Below, one piece after another: positions 30,551 to 43,617 of a DNA stretch of 64,000 nucleotides (positions are counted from its first letter, which is position 1; each line of letters begins with the position of its first letter). Source of the stretch: Angiostrongylus vasorum (Eukaryota; Nematoda; Chromadorea; Rhabditida; Metastrongylidae); contig JADANN010000446.1 in the NCBI GenBank assembly GCA_018806985.1, positions 1,108,312 to 1,172,311 of the forward strand. Reading direction: 5' to 3'. Under the pieces are notes generated by a model that had not been told where the DNA came from, did no database searches, and saw only the letters and a list, made by a program, of their open reading frames with translations. Position numbers and translations under genes: made by a program.

Positions 30551-30832
30551 AGGCACGTGTGGCGCAGTGGTTGGAGGCGCCACTGCACGCGTGGAATCGA
30601 TCCCCGCGCCCACGGCCCACCAAGCCTTCCATCCCTCCGGGGTTGGTAAATTGGTACCAAACTTGCTTAAGAGGGTAGCAGAATTAGCTCGACACAGCGG
30701 TAGGCCACCGCGAGTCATTGTAAAGTAGGCATTCAGTCACTTCTAACGATGCTTAATGAAGTTGAATGCACGGTGCATCCCTCAGGGATCGATCAACGCC
30801 GAGAGCTTTATCCTCTACCCTTTATCCTTTCA
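30551..30832 (+). repeat. SINE A, good reference copy
   Basis: A box TGGCGCAGTGG 30560-30570; B box GGAATCGATCCCC 30593-30605; central core 30620-30665; AATGAAGTTGAATGC; end ATCAACGCCGAGAGC and TTTATCCTCTACCCTTTATCC tail at 30802-30832. Confidence 0.9.
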
Positions 30833-31849
30833 CTATCACATGCTTCTAGCCAAGCTCACCATCTTCAGCAGTGTCTAGCGATCACTGTTTCGCGACGTCG
30901 ATAGCAACAGAATCAACGTTTCTACATTAATTGATACTACAAAAATAAATTATTCTAGGAAATTCCGCGTCTCAATAACATTGTTTACATATTACTGTTT
31001 TATTAGCATCATTTCGCTCTTTAGATCCTCTGCCCCTTTACTGAAGGTCCACTACTTTCGCTCCAGTTTTCAAAGTGCTTCCGCGGTCTGAACAAGGCAA
31101 ACAAAGTTTTTTGAGTTTATGGTTTGAAATTTTCGCTCTTAAGACGACCACATAGTATGTTTACATATCAAAAATACAAAAAAATAAATCTAACGGTAAA
31201 TTTAAACAGCAATGTTGTTATACGCTGGAAAAAAAACAAAGCGCTACTTTTTTCGACTTCGCTTGTGAGTGACACTACCTTCTGCACTTTCTCTGCAGCT
31301 CTTTTCCAGAGATGCCTTATAGGCCGATTATACTTCTATCAGAGATTTCAGTCGAATTATATGCGCATCGTCCTAAATAGCTAGTTTAAAGCAAGAAATC
31401 AACAACAGCTAGATAATAAAATATTTTTTGACCTCTTAGTAGCTATGGTCGCTGGATCTTTTCGGCAACACAAGCACGAGCTTCTGCTCTCACTAACGCG
31501 CAATCTACTTGTTTGAGTGCACCAAAGCACGCAACGGTTAAGACTTCAAAAGAAACATGTAGTTTAGAATACTAAATAAAATAAGGCAATCTTTTAAACT
31601 CACTTTCCCTCCTCAATATCTCATTCTCTCGGCCAAGTACAATATAATATAATTTTTCAACTTTAGGTTGCGCTTGATGAACAGTACAGTTCACGGAACA
31701 CGTAGTTAATGTGTGTGCAAAACGATACTGATACTGATAATACTAATACTGGTATTTAACACGCAATTAACTAAGTCAAACGCTTTAATAGCAAAAACAG
31801 AAAATGAAGATCTGCACGATAATTGCAAGATCTACGGCTTCACGGAAAA
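30833..31849. other. Intergenic, nothing recognised
   Basis: AT-rich DNA between SINE A and the PLE copy; no supported feature. Confidence 0.4.
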
Positions 31850-33247
31850 ACTCACCGCTATTTTCACCTGTATTCCACCGAGGAGGAAGAATAGCCGCTC
31901 AGAGTCGCATATGGTTGACGACTGCACTTCCCCCACATCAACGAACAATACAAAGGTACGGGGCGAAATCACGCGTGATCTCGGAGCATTCCTCCCTCCT
32001 ACTCATTGCGGCATTTATGGCATTTATCTAAAAAGCCTCGAAGAGTTTGCGCGTTGGAGTTTTAGGATCCCGTGCGAGAATAGCGACTTTTATATCAAGA
32101 TCGCCTCCGCTGTGCTTTTGTATCCTATGCGTTCCTAGTGGCATGCTTTGTTTTGCTTTTCGTTTGCCATCTAGGTGTTCTTTTTATGCGAATACATAAA
32201 GGTCTGCCCGTTTCGCCAATATATTCATCTCCGCAATTATTGCAAGAGATCAGGTATATCGTACCCGAGCTCATGCATTCACCGTCCCTGCCATAAGGGC
32301 AAATTACGCAATTTTATGTTTCACATAGGCGGTCGTATAGGCGGTTACGAACCAGCTGGCGACGAAGAGTATTCGGTGGTATTTCAATTATCGCTACCGA
32401 TTCCTCTAGCTCTTACACTTATTTATTCGATAATGAAGGGCAGGATAAACGCGATTTTGTTTCGGCGAAACCCTTCGTTTTTGGGGGCATCGCTCTTCTT
32501 CCAAACATACCTCGTGAGGTTACAATTTCGTAGCCTTTGGAGATGACCATTTGCCGAGTCAAGTCGCGCTATTCTTCCTTTAGTTCCCTACTTGTGCACA
32601 CAGAGGTGACTGTTCGAAACATGTTTCTCACAATTGCCCTCTTTGTATGTGAAGGGTGGGAAAAAAGGGAATTAACCAAAAATGTTTTTGTTACTCGGTT
32701 TTCGTCACCACTTGACATATAACAGTTATTTGATAAGTTAATTTGAACGTTTAGAAACAAGAGCCAGTCGTCTTTCGGTTTCTCCCGGTTGAAAGTGATG
32801 CACTCTGACTGCTGGATCAATAATTCAAAGCATTTGTCCATCTCCTTCTGTGTAGAGAAGACGATAAAACAATCGTCTATATATCTGCAGTCGAGTAGCG
32901 GCCGGAGACCGAGAAACGAGGGCATCCACTCTAGACATAAACGCAATGCAAGGGCTTGGTGCCAGTCGCTGCCCCATTGCCCGCCCTGTTATTTGCGCGT
33001 AGTATTTCCCAGAACATGTGAAAATCAAGCTGTTTAGGTACTCTTTTAAGGGAGCCATGAACTGCTGATTGGAAAAGCCATGGATGTTTATTCTTCCTTC
33101 ATGTTCAACAAGAAGTTCGTGGATGGCTTGCATTGCGGAGTCATTCGATACGTTGGTGTAGAGCGCGGTAAAGTCGAAGGACTCCATCATGTACGCGTTA
33201 TTAGGAGACGCGTTACGTAGACGTTCTAGGAACATCTGGGTGCTCAT
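31850..33247 (-). mobile_element. Second Penelope-like element copy, truncated and frameshifted
   Basis: Same family and orientation as the copy at 57 kb. RT is split over two frames: 33247-32940 ([40 protein letters not shown]) and 32946-32569 ([54 protein letters not shown]); the shift lies near 32940. The region 32300-31990 is the decayed GIY-YIG part, nearly colinear with 57800-57550. The left end (31850-31960) matches the palindromic arm seen at 62200-62285. The RT 5' end stops at 33247 beside unrelated sequence, a typical 5' truncation. Partial domains make it a pseudogene. Confidence 0.82.
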
Positions 33248-33446
33248 AGGTGGGTTGGGATGTGGTTAAGCAACTGGATAAGTATTAGGCTTAAAAACCA
33301 GGTTATTCTATCCGTTGGCCCGTCTACACAGCTGATGATCGGTCCAACCTTAAATGCTGATGGATTGGATGACCTTAAAATCAACAAACCAACATGTCCC
33401 ATCTTATACCTACTCATTAGAACGCATAAGTTGGTATGACCTGATG

Positions 33447-33450
33447 ATAT

Positions 33451-33490
<40 letters not shown>
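33447..33490. repeat. (AT)n microsatellite
   Basis: About 45 bp of AT repeats with one AAAT interruption. Confidence 0.9.
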
Positions 33491-33491
<1 letters not shown>

Positions 33492-33499
33492 ACTGTTCC

Positions 33500-34457
33500 A
33501 TTCATTTCTTCACGATTGGTTTATTTTTCTGGGTATCGAACTAAGGTATAGAGCTTGCCTTTTTATGATGAGAAAGGATTCGATTTTTTTCAATTCCCAA
33601 ACAGTAAACTTCCAGTTAGATGGAGATTGTGACAAGCCCTACACAATTCGTACTTAAGGAGATAATCAGTTTAAAGTTAGACACCACCTGCATTACTTTC
33701 GAAAAATTCTGAAGCTTTAAATTTAAAGGCGGTTCGCCAACTTCTTTCCAACTTACTAATGGAATAGGGGTATCAAAGGTAAGGGATATGAACTTTAGAG
33801 TTTAAAGCACAGTGGTGCTTTGCTGCAGCACAGAATCCAACACCATCTTTCGCCACAATTCACCCTTTTTCTCCAGTGTACCTCACCTTTTAAAAATCTC
33901 TAGGATTTTCTTGAATCATTTGAATGAAACTAATCTAACGCTATTCACGTCCTCCCTTAGTGGCAAAAAAACACATAAAAGCTTCTGAAGGCATCCTCCA
34001 TCCTAAGCCTATTCTCGATTCTTAGACAAGAAGAGTTCAAGAGACAAACACCACTTCCACTTTTATACCCATCAAGACAATTTCTTCTTTGCTTCAAGAG
34101 CAACAGTCATTTTGGGCTGAGGAGCACCCGGCTTTACTAATATTTCTCCGACCTCTTTTTTTGGATTTCAGCTGAAATACATTCCTGCGATGGAATGAAG
34201 AACGCAAGACAAACTGAATTAAAATAATCAACAGTGGCACTCTCAGCTTCTTTTATATCAGTTACATTTCCAAATATTCCCTTTTGCTTCGATCACGGAG
34301 AACTATCAGCCATACATCTTTCTCTGGAATATACAAAAAACAGCTCTTATATACAAAAACAAGCAAAATTATTTGTTGAGGTGCAAAGAACAATGAAATT
34401 CCGATACACCACCACTTTTTTTCAAGCAATAAAATATTTCTAGCATATAGTTCCGTT
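33500..34457. other. Intergenic, nothing recognised
   Basis: No supported feature between the AT microsatellite and SINE A. Confidence 0.4.
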
Positions 34458-34735
34458 AAGTGGCGCCTGGAGCGCAGTCGTCGGAGACGCTCAGCAATAA
34501 ACATGGGATCGATCTTCCTCTTCGCAAGGCCACCAAGCCCTCCATCCCTCCGGGCTCAGCAAATTGATACCAGACATGCTTGCGAGGATAGCAGCACTAG
34601 CTTGATGCATCGCTAGGCCACCCTGAGTCACTGTAAAGGCCAGATATGCATTCAATCATCTTTAGCGATGCTTAATGAAGTCGAATGCATGGCGCATTTC
34701 TCAGGGATTGATCAACGCCGAGAGCCCTTTTGCAC
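34458..34735 (+). repeat. SINE A
   Basis: Head GGAGCGCAGTCGTCGGAG, B box GGGATCGATCTTCC, core CCATCCCTCCGGGCTCAGC, end ATCAACGCCGAGAGCCC. Confidence 0.85.
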
Positions 34736-34934
34736 CCCCTGCCCTTTTGCAAATGCAGTCAAACAGAGACGACGTTGTCCGCTGAATCAGCATGATGACA
34801 CAATGTGTAACATATGAAGCTTAAAATATTATGTCGATTTGAATTGCGGGGGGGCCATAACAGACTCCGTCTATTAACCAGCACGAGGACAGGATGGAGA
34901 TCTCCATGGGAAAGTGCGAGCGAAGAATGGTACT

Positions 34935-35560
34935 CACCATTCTGGAACAGAACATCTCAGTTTGATCAGTCATTTGATCTGCCCGTTTCTATCTACTTAT
35001 AACTTTTGATCTATCCTTAATTTTCAACCTGTTTATTCAACTTTCGACCTACCTACAACTTTGATCTAAATGTACTGTTGAGCTATTTATGATTTTTGAT
35101 CTGCCCGTCATCCCTGACCTAGTTATTTAATTTTTGATTTGCCTGTAATTTGGATCTAAAGTATTGCTGACTTGAATGTAATTCTTGATCTATCCACTTT
35201 TGATCTATTTATGATTTTTTGACCTGCTCGTTTTGAACTGCTTGTGATTCATGATCCACCCGCTTTTGATCTGCTTGCAACGGTTAATCTACCCTTAGCT
35301 TTTGTCTCATCTGTTCATTTTTTGACCCTACCTATAATTTTGATCCAAACGCGCTGTTGACCTACTTTTGACTTTTGATCCTCCCGCTTTTGATCTACTT
35401 ATAACTTTCGTTCTACCTTTAGTTTTTGCCCTATTTGTTCAAATTTTTATCCCACCTACGATTTTTGATCTAGACGTACAGTTGACCTACTTGTGATTTT
35501 TGATCTATCCACTTATGATCTGCTTATTATTCTTGATCCGCCCATAGTCCTTGACATTAA
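34935..35560. repeat. Degenerate minisatellite (TTTTGATCTACTTGTGA-like)
   Basis: About 600 bp built from diverged 17-20 bp units around TTTTGATCTRCYYRTAAY. A longer composite unit (GATCTAAAYGTACTGTTGACC) recurs near 35062, 35152, 35342 and 35468. It ends where the PLE RT fragment starts. Confidence 0.75.
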
Positions 35561-36410
35561 TTTGTTGTTATTATTTGTTGGCAACGACCATTGCTGTTCC
35601 CTTTATATCTAAAGTGGGAGCACCAGTAATCGATCTCAGGTCGTTACTCCTCTACTACAGGGATATAGATGAATGTTTTGTCACCTGCTCCACACAAGAA
35701 TGGATGGACAAATACTTTGAGTTATTGAACGATCAGTTAGAGTACATGAAGTTTGCTAATGAGAAACCGAAAGAGAACTGGCTTCCGTTCAAATTTTTTT
35801 GAAACGTTCAAATTAACTCACCCGAAAACGGTTACGTCACAAAATGGTATCGAAAGCCAAGTAATAAGAATATAGTGGTTCATTACCTCCCTTCTCATCG
35901 CTCGCACAACAAAAGAGCGTTTAAAAGTAATGTGTTTCGAACTCCCACCAGCGTGTGCACAGGTAGAGAGCAGAAGGAAGAATGCTCGACATTGGGGGGC
36001 CAAATAGCCATTTCAAATGGCTACAAAACTGTAGCAAAGGCATAGAGGAAAACCCACACCCCAGAACGATATTTCAAAATGATATTTTGACCCGAGGGTG
36101 TGCCTCGCTCGCGAGACCACGTGAACAATGCCAATCGCACTCGTAACATCACGGTGAGTAGCCTTTCTGTTCAATATGGCGTCTATTTAAAAGTTTGATC
36201 CTCATTAATACTTTAGCTTTCTTCCACCAAATAAATAAAGTGTTCTAATATAAAATACGTTCAGACTCTGAGGAAGGAGAAATCGCCGAGACATTAGCCA
36301 TCGACCAATAACAACGACAACGACAACGAAGACCTATGTCAACCTCGCATCAGCTACAGAATATCAGTTTATAAGATCATATAAATAAATATAACAACTA
36401 GTCGTAGTCT
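35551..36410 (+). mobile_element. Third Penelope-like RT fragment with a distinct 3' end
   Basis: Plus-strand RT remnant. 35620-35800 encodes IDLRSLLLYYRDIDECFVT (decayed YxDD box) and KENWLPFK. After a +1 shift, 35813-36045 encodes NGYVTKWYRKPSN, SHRSHNKRAFKSNVFRTPTSVCTG and [16 protein letters not shown]. No GIY-YIG domain follows. Instead 36060-36410 carries a hammerhead-like motif (36268-36300), a CAACGA-rich stretch and an end (CCTCGCATCAGC ... TTTATAAGATCATATAAAT) shared with 4600-4680 and 4885-5175. This is a second PLE subfamily or a recombinant. Confidence 0.72.
36264..36300 (+). ncRNA. Hammerhead-like motif, decayed
   Basis: CTGAGGA 36268-36274, then GAGACATTAGCC in place of GAAACGTTAGCC. 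Near the 3' end of the RT fragment at 35551-36410. Further decayed copies: 10163-10200 (+), 36495-36535 (-), 40674-40708 (+), 62293-62325 (+). Confidence 0.4.
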
Positions 36411-36929
36411 TTCATTTTTTTCATTCGACGCAAAAACTTATGACGATGCAACATTTAGTATTTTTCATTGATAAGCCAACATAAGTAGGACAAAAAAGAT
36501 TTCGTCTATCGTTTCGGCGTCTTTATCTTTTTCGGAGCCGACTGAAACAAGTCGATTGTCCACATTCGTTTATTCTTCCGGTGTGGGTCTTCTTGAACGC
36601 GGAGAAGAGCACAGTGGAGCAACGTCCGAAGCCTCTCTTGGCAGAGCTCCCTTATACAGAGCGGTTGTTGATGCTGATTGTCCGTTGATGATCGTCTTTT
36701 TTTTCTTCGGACAGTCATTGTTGCAGAAGCCGATACCATTACCTGTTACTAGAGAGCGTAACAATATTTCGAAACTGGCTTCCCGTTTAACCCTTGTATG
36801 GCTAACTAATATGTACAGTTTTCCTCGTTTTTTATTCTGACAACGTCCTGGTGGCTTGTCATTGAAAAAACTACGTGGTGATTAATCATGCTGAAATTAA
36901 AGGAGAGCGGATGTGTGTAATATTTAAAC

Positions 36930-37050
36930 GAGACACTGAGTGTGTGTAGTACATCGCTCGACGATGCCCTGCAATACACATGTGGTCCTTAATTCGACCC
37001 CGCTGCGTTGGAATGATCAACGCCGAACGCTTATTTCTTCACCTTTTAGC
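36930..37050 (+). repeat. Internally deleted SINE A
   Basis: tRNA-like head with AATTCGACCCC B box (about 36990) is joined directly to the tail ATGATCAACGCCGAACGC. Confidence 0.55.
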
Positions 37051-37799
37051 GAGTACCTTTAGTAAAATACGGTGTAACAACAGCAAAATGCGAACGGTGT
37101 TCATTCCACTTAATTCCTGCTGGAAACATTCTTGCAGATATAATTTCTATTAATCTTCCTACTCAAATCATTACTGTATGAAGGCAGTAGCGCCGAGACC
37201 TTTCCGGCAGTATACATTTGACAAAAAAAAACCATCTAGTGAGCCCATAAGTACAATGAAGTAGTAAATGTTTCAACGACGAGATCTATTATGAGATAGG
37301 CAGAATATTTTACAAGAAGAAAAGATTTTGTCAAAAACTTCGTCCACAATGAACACCTTTTTCTCTCCTTATTGACAGCTTGTACTAACGTCAAAGGCTG
37401 TTGTGACCTGCAAAAAAATATGTACCATTATATGAGACGGGTTACGAAAATTAGGCGTAGAGCGAAGCTGCTATATAAATGAAAGGTCGATCACTGTTGG
37501 CAAATTAAGTTTACGAATAGAGGGAACTGTGACTTTTCCGTCGTTCAGTGCGTGTTGGTAATCTTTGTAATTAATTTATCCATTTCAATTTTTAAAATTC
37601 AAACCATCAGTTTTCTTAATGTACCACTACTGAAGCAAACTCGTGTTAGCGTATCGATGAAACAAAGTACATTGATTATTTATATTGAGGTTAAAGGAAA
37701 GTCGGCTTAGAGTAAAATTGATATGCTGCGTGCTAGTTAGTAATGATTCCGACATCTGCAGGATTGATTATCAAGAAAAAGCAAGTTATTATCACCGGA

Positions 37800-38045
37800 C
37801 AATCATGACTATCAGCAACAACAATCCTGTACATAAAAGCATCTCCAGATGAGTATGCCTCATTCGAGAGATGCTCCGCTAAAGAAGATCTAGCTCGATA
37901 CGACGACGAAAACATCACATCGAAAAAAAAGAACGACTGTGAACATCAACTCGAGTCATCGACTCTGAGGAAGACGAAAACGTCGAAACGTTGGTTGAAT
38001 AAGTATTGATAACAACTTCGCGTTGGCTTTACCAATGAAACAAGG
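37800..38045 (+). mobile_element. Single-arm retrozyme-like element with intact hammerhead motif
   Basis: Begins ATCAGCAACAACAATCCTGT, contains CATTCGAGAGATGCTCC and GCTCGATACGACGACGA, and ends in a hammerhead-like motif (37959-37998) plus GGTTGAATAAGTATTGATAA. The same order of blocks is seen at 55140-55380, 8850-9040 and in the right arm of 53490-53890. Confidence 0.6.
37959..37998 (+). ncRNA. Hammerhead-ribozyme-like motif, best-paired copy
   Basis: Core CTGAGGA 37965-37971, stem II GACG/CGTC with AAAA loop (four perfect pairs), GAAACGT at 37985-37991. Stem I has six pairs: TCGACT (37959-37964) with GGTTGA (37993-37998), including two G-U. Stem III would be only AC/GT, so activity would need a dimer or flanking pairing. 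Confidence 0.6.
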
Positions 38046-38329
38046 TAGTAGTGAAACACTTCTAACCTCTTCAGTGTTTATTTGCTGTTGCTGTTACCGA
38101 CGTCATCACGGTCGTCGAACTGAATAACCCACGCTTCAACGCCAATTACCCTGCTGACGCTGTAACAGCGTCTTTCACAAGTTCATTTTATGATGTATGG
38201 ATTTCGCAATAACCACTTTCTAGTCGACCTCTCATAATTTAAGTACTCATTGGTTCTCCTACGCATTGGCCAATGGATTGATGTCCAACAATTTTTTTTG
38301 GCCGAGCAGTCTTTCACATCTACGCTGCA

Positions 38330-38670
38330 GACCCTAGCACATCTCGCATTCGATTTGTTCCCTCACATCCAGCATCCTCAAAGGTCTTACAAAAGTTTAC
38401 GTGTGAGGTCGCTTGCTGCTTGAGGATTTTCGTTCCATCATGAATGTCGTTGAATGCTGGTCGAGCCGATTCCTCTCAAGGTCTGAGATAGCCGGGCTAG
38501 AGCTTTCCCGTATAGATTGCGGAGAATGTATTTTTTCCCCCGACAAATGTGGTATGAAGTTTCCGACCCGGAGAATGTCAAGTTTGATGGAGCTGAGGAG
38601 AGGTCGAACCAGCACCGTGTTCCTGATGATCGGCATTCCTAACACTGTGCTACCGGCCTCTTATAATGAA
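38330..38670 (-). repeat. SINE C with a clear tRNA-like head
   Basis: On minus: A box GGTAGCACAGTGTTAGG (about 38637-38654) and B box GGTTCGACC (38602-38610), then core, GCTCTAGCCCGGC, ATGGAACGAAAATCCTCAAG and the end with GATGTGAGGGAACAAATCG. Confidence 0.82.
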
Positions 38671-38991
38671 CACTGAGTTGCTGTTATACATAAATAACTA
38701 GCATTCATAAACATTCGGCCAAGTTTGACACAATTTTCAATCGCCTGGCTATTGTTGCGATATGATATTGCGAGATTTCTTCTCCAAACTTGCCACGTTT
38801 CAGTGCCCCCTTAACAGCATCCTCGGTCTTCCCAGTAGGTTACCACATCGAATAGACGATCTTTATGGATCCGAGTTAAAATCCTTATTATTTCTCACAA
38901 GAAAATGAGCCATAACCGCTCTGATTTAATCGCTACGTTGACAGGTTGCACAGGTAATCAAGTTAGACTTATCCTATGCTTATTAAAGGGG

Positions 38992-39270
38992 CGCGTGTAG
39001 CCCAGTGGCTAGAGTTGCCCTGGAACACACATGGGATCAGTCTTGCTCCCCAAGCCCACAAAACCCTCCATCCCTCCGGGACGGTAAACTAGTGCTAAAC
39101 ATGGCTGGAGAGATAACAGCACTGACCCGATACATCGGCAGGCAATCGCGATTTATTGTATAAGCCAGATTTTCATTCAATCACATTTAGCGATGGTTAG
39201 TCAAGTCGAACGCATGGCGTATCCCTTAAGGATTGATCAACGCCGGGAGCTTTATCCTTTATCCTTTGTA
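38992..39270 (+). repeat. SINE A
   Basis: Head GCGCGTGTAGCCCAGTGGCTAG, decayed B box, core CCATCCCTCCGGGACGG, end ATCAACGCCGGGAGC plus TTTATCCTTTATCC. Confidence 0.85.
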
Positions 39271-42200
39271 CTTATAAATATATCAGTAATGAGAATATGG
39301 CCATGGTAATGATTTACTTTGTAAATTTTTTTCTTTACTACCACGAAATAGTCAATGTGAAGTCTCTGAGATTCTGTTATTCCACTGTTTGCTGTCCACA
39401 TTCACGAAGTTGTCAGGCCATTGGTCTGATAATGCAAATTTTTAAGTCTTGATCAAAATTCGAACTTATTGTTCAGTGCCGATCAAATTTTGAAACTTCA
39501 CATAAGAAAACCGATTTCTTTTTTTAGTTTGCCCTCAACTGACAATATGCGGTTTCAAAACGCATTTCAGAACAAGTGTCACTAAGCAATGAGACGAATG
39601 AATGACTAAGCCGGCAGCAACATCTGGCTTTGTTCAATCGACTGACAAACGTTAAGCAAACCACCTAAGAGCCTTTTTTTTTACTTCTTTCTCATTTTTC
39701 CTGTAAACTTTTACTGAAAAGTGCACGTTGTAAAATAGCTAGCTACCATCAACACCGGAAAAATTCCTCGTTTTTGTCACAAGATATCGTCTAATAGAAG
39801 ACGACTAATCTTTATCACATGTGCTTTCTTCAAGATTGAATAGTTCGAACGGACACTAGAAAGGCCTCATTTCATGACTGCCATGCACTAGGTATGCTCG
39901 ATTTGCTCTAAGGTTTCCAGGAAGGGAAAATCGACACTTTTCTTACAGGCCTCTTTAATTTCATTTTTTCTTGAGAAATGGAACCCACAAGTAGGCTGGA
40001 TTGTGCTGTATTGGTGTGAGAGTACAGACGCAACCACGAGTAGTTTGGGCTCTTCTGAAATAGAAATTGCGTTTGATGATAATAACTGGACATTTAAAAG
40101 ACCGGTCCTCACGAAAATCTCCGGCATGTTTTCAGTTCAATTAGCGTGGTGCTGATTTGTAAGACTCTCCCAAAAATCTTAACTAATCGTCATAAGTCGC
40201 AGGCACATGTACATTGGTTCTTAACATCGATTTACGGCAGCCAGATTTTCGAACGGAAATATTTGATTTGTCCACAGTATGTGTATGGCTGGAGCAAAGG
40301 AAGGCGTAGTTGCTCTACATTGAATTTCAGTGGGCAGAAATACTTCGCAGCCACAAATGCATGGTAAATCGATGAATGGCTTTCCCATTACACCAAAAAT
40401 CAGCATTGATCACTGCTCATTCCATGCCATTTTTCTCCCTACTTCAGCTTTAGCGTCTTCGGCTGATCAAGCCCTTAGGGATGCTCCAAGAATTCGATTC
40501 CGTTAAGCACTCGAGTGAGGTATTTGAATGCATGCGCCTAAATAATGACTCATCGGAAGCTACCAACTTATCAAGCTAACTGGCAAATTCCAGGATCGTC
40601 ATCTTATTAACCCCATTGGAATGAGATTTATGTATTAAGTTTTACCTGCTATGCATGTCAATCTGACCTTTCCATACTCTGGAGAAGACGAAATTCGCCG
40701 AAAATATAGCTACTGTACACGAAAGAGTGTACTATAAACCACGTTTCTGTTCACCAAGAAAACAGAAAATCATCTACTCACTCTTTCTTATCGCAGAGAA
40801 GTTTATACCAATTTAGTAGCATAGCCAGCTTAATCAACCCTGGAACTTGGTCGAACCAACGACGAAGTATATCGCACGGCTTTTTCTAACTATGGCGCTA
40901 CACCCACTCCTACTCTGATTCCATTACTTCTTATGCTCATAGTGGAACCCTAATTGAATGAAAAATCGTTGCAAATAACCACAAAGTTTCATAACCAGGT
41001 AAAAGATGCGACTGAAAAAAGAGATTATTAGAATCAGTTATTTAATAAACTACGCTAGCTTCCAGCACCCACATGTGCCCTCGTCCATAAACGTGGTGGA
41101 GTTTTTATGTGGGTGCAGCTGCGATATAAGGGCGAACTGTTCTCAGGTCACCACTGGCAAGTGCCATCTGTTGTTGATTGGACAGGCAGCTTTCGCTCTT
41201 TGCGACTGCATTCTTCCAAGACGACTACTACCCAGTGGCAGCAGCGATACCTGCGATTAGTCGCCCATCATTTTAAGACAATATAACATTCTGAATCCAC
41301 AAATTCACTTGGAAAGTACGTGGATCAACATGAGCAATTTAGTGGCTTTTTCAACGAAGACTATAGACGTGGTTACTTAAATGACCGTTTTTGCATAAAA
41401 AATAACCACTTTCCCAATTCTCTAATTGTTTAACGCCTCTTTGGAGCTCCGTAAGGGTCAAACTGCAAGGTCCCAAGATCCAACTATCTCAGGCCTTCAA
41501 AAAATAGAAGTTTAGTCTAACCAGTAAGATATCAGCTTGAGCGAAACTGTACATCATATTTTAAACGATTGTAAATGACGTAAAGAGAAATCAGGTGAAC
41601 TAGTTGTGTATCTTCCAATGTGGTAGGCTCGAAGAGCGCAAAGATCCAGAGCGATGTGCTCGCATATTTGTGAGGTATCCTATCGAAGGCGGAGCCAAGC
41701 TTCGCATAGCCTCATGCAGTAGTCAACTGCCACTACTCGTATTCCATTCGAACTAAGTCATGTTTTCTCATTGTTACTTATTCGTATCGGTGTAGAAAAC
41801 TTTAAAGTGCACTTTATTACGCTAGTCATCTTCCCACTTGTGATTTCCTCTTAAACAACTTCAATATTGCTCAAGACGCATTTTTCGTGTCAAAAATACC
41901 AGTCGTTCATAATAATGCTCCTTCAAATCCTACCGCTTACAATAGACCTTTTCTTCCTTGGGAGCTTTTTATATAAACTGTAAACACCTACGTCACTTAC
42001 CTCTGCACCTACATCACCTATAAGCCCTGTAATCTTCAAATGACTCAAGTGGGCATAGTGAAATTCACACTAAAACTATGCTGCGCACTAGTGCTCCCAG
42101 TGCAGTGCACCATTCGCTTCAGGGATAAAAAACAGGATCGTATTTTTCGTAAGATTCCCTTTTTTGTATCATTTTGGCTAGAAGACGGCTATGCATAAAC

Positions 42201-43470
42201 GTTTTACGTCTTCTGTCATGGTTTCTTACGCTCGCTTCAGGAATAGAGATGTCTGGATAGAATATTAGTCAACCACCGTAGATGAAATTGGACGAGGTGA
42301 TTATAGCTCAAATCCTATCCACAATAGGAAGTTTCACCATGCTAGAAAATTGCTAGTGGTGAATTTTGGAGAGAATTAGGGAAAGCAAACAATGCCCAAT
42401 GTTCTTCAATAGCTTAGCATAATTGCAACGTATTCTCTAGAAAACAAATCCGCAGGACAATTTATAACTGTTCATTTCGATCTGGATTGCTTTCTACTTC
42501 ATTTTTAATCCGTTGAACAGCTGGTTTTGATGCATATAAATCCCATCTTTTATCGTCTTTGCATTCAAACAACATCTGATGAGGTCCAGCAATGGTTGGA
42601 CAGGCTCTTACTGATTAGCACAGCTGAAAATGATTAAATGAAAAAAAGCGAATAGAAGGCTGACGATGAAGAATAGTTATCGTACACCACAATGAGAACA
42701 AACAACCGATAATAACATCTGACGCTTTCGCACATTCTCTGTTTTATTTGTTATTGTAAAACTATTTTAAGACATTGAGTTTTCAAATTACGGATCCTTC
42801 CTGAGCCTAGAACTTCGAACTGACTGTTAACAAAGCTATGTGGTGCGTCCTCAGGTGACGGAATGGGGATTAAGCATGGACGAAAACCCACTAAGTAATA
42901 TGTCATCCACGAGTTGAAGTTCAATCCAGGGACTATTCTTCCTATTACTGATATATCAGATTTTAAGCACATCACTGTATCGGCTCATATGTTAAGGTGT
43001 ACTTGCATACATAGGGAGTGCATCTAAAGCGTATAAATTCGGCCAAAAGTCTGAAATTAAGTGGCTTAGAAGTAAATGAGAAATGAGTACATAGGGATTC
43101 AAAAGTTCAAAAGTACAAATTAATCCCACTTCTATTTGGTGAGAATCCAACTTGGCGGGCTAGCCTACTGCTAGACAAACAACAGGAAGGAGGACAGTTA
43201 TGTGATGCACTTTCATGTCCCACATGAGCATTCAGAAGTGCAACAGTGACATAAGCAGGCCTAAGTGGTGCCCATTCGAGTAACTCGATGATTAATGGGA
43301 TTATTCCTATCTTTCGGGTGATTCATGTTATGACCACTTGGCAGAAAACGGTGAGAATATTTGTGTGTTTAAACTTTTAGGTTCAATTTATATTCTTTCA
43401 TTGACAAATAAACACGAGGTCAATAAAATACTTCATCTGACAAATGTATCATTACCCTCATCTTTTTAAG
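39271..43470. other. 4.2 kb intergenic, largely unassigned
   Basis: Only a decayed SINE A part (40440-40640) and a decayed hammerhead-like remnant (40674-40708) are recognised. No coding exon could be supported on either strand. Confidence 0.4.
40440..40640 (-). repeat. Degenerate SINE A 3' part
   Basis: TGATCAAGCCCTTAGGGATGC, GAATTCGATTCCGTTAAGC, AATGACTCATCGG. Recognisable 3' half only. Confidence 0.5.
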
Positions 43471-43617
43471 AGTTGGATTGGTCCGAGCCGATTGCTCACA
43501 TGCTCCCTCTTCCGATGTAGGGCATCTAAACGAGTCTAGTGGAGCACAATCCGAATGAAATAACTTCACTCGGCATGCTCTTTTATATCGGATGGTTGTG
43601 GATAGTAACTCTCAGAC

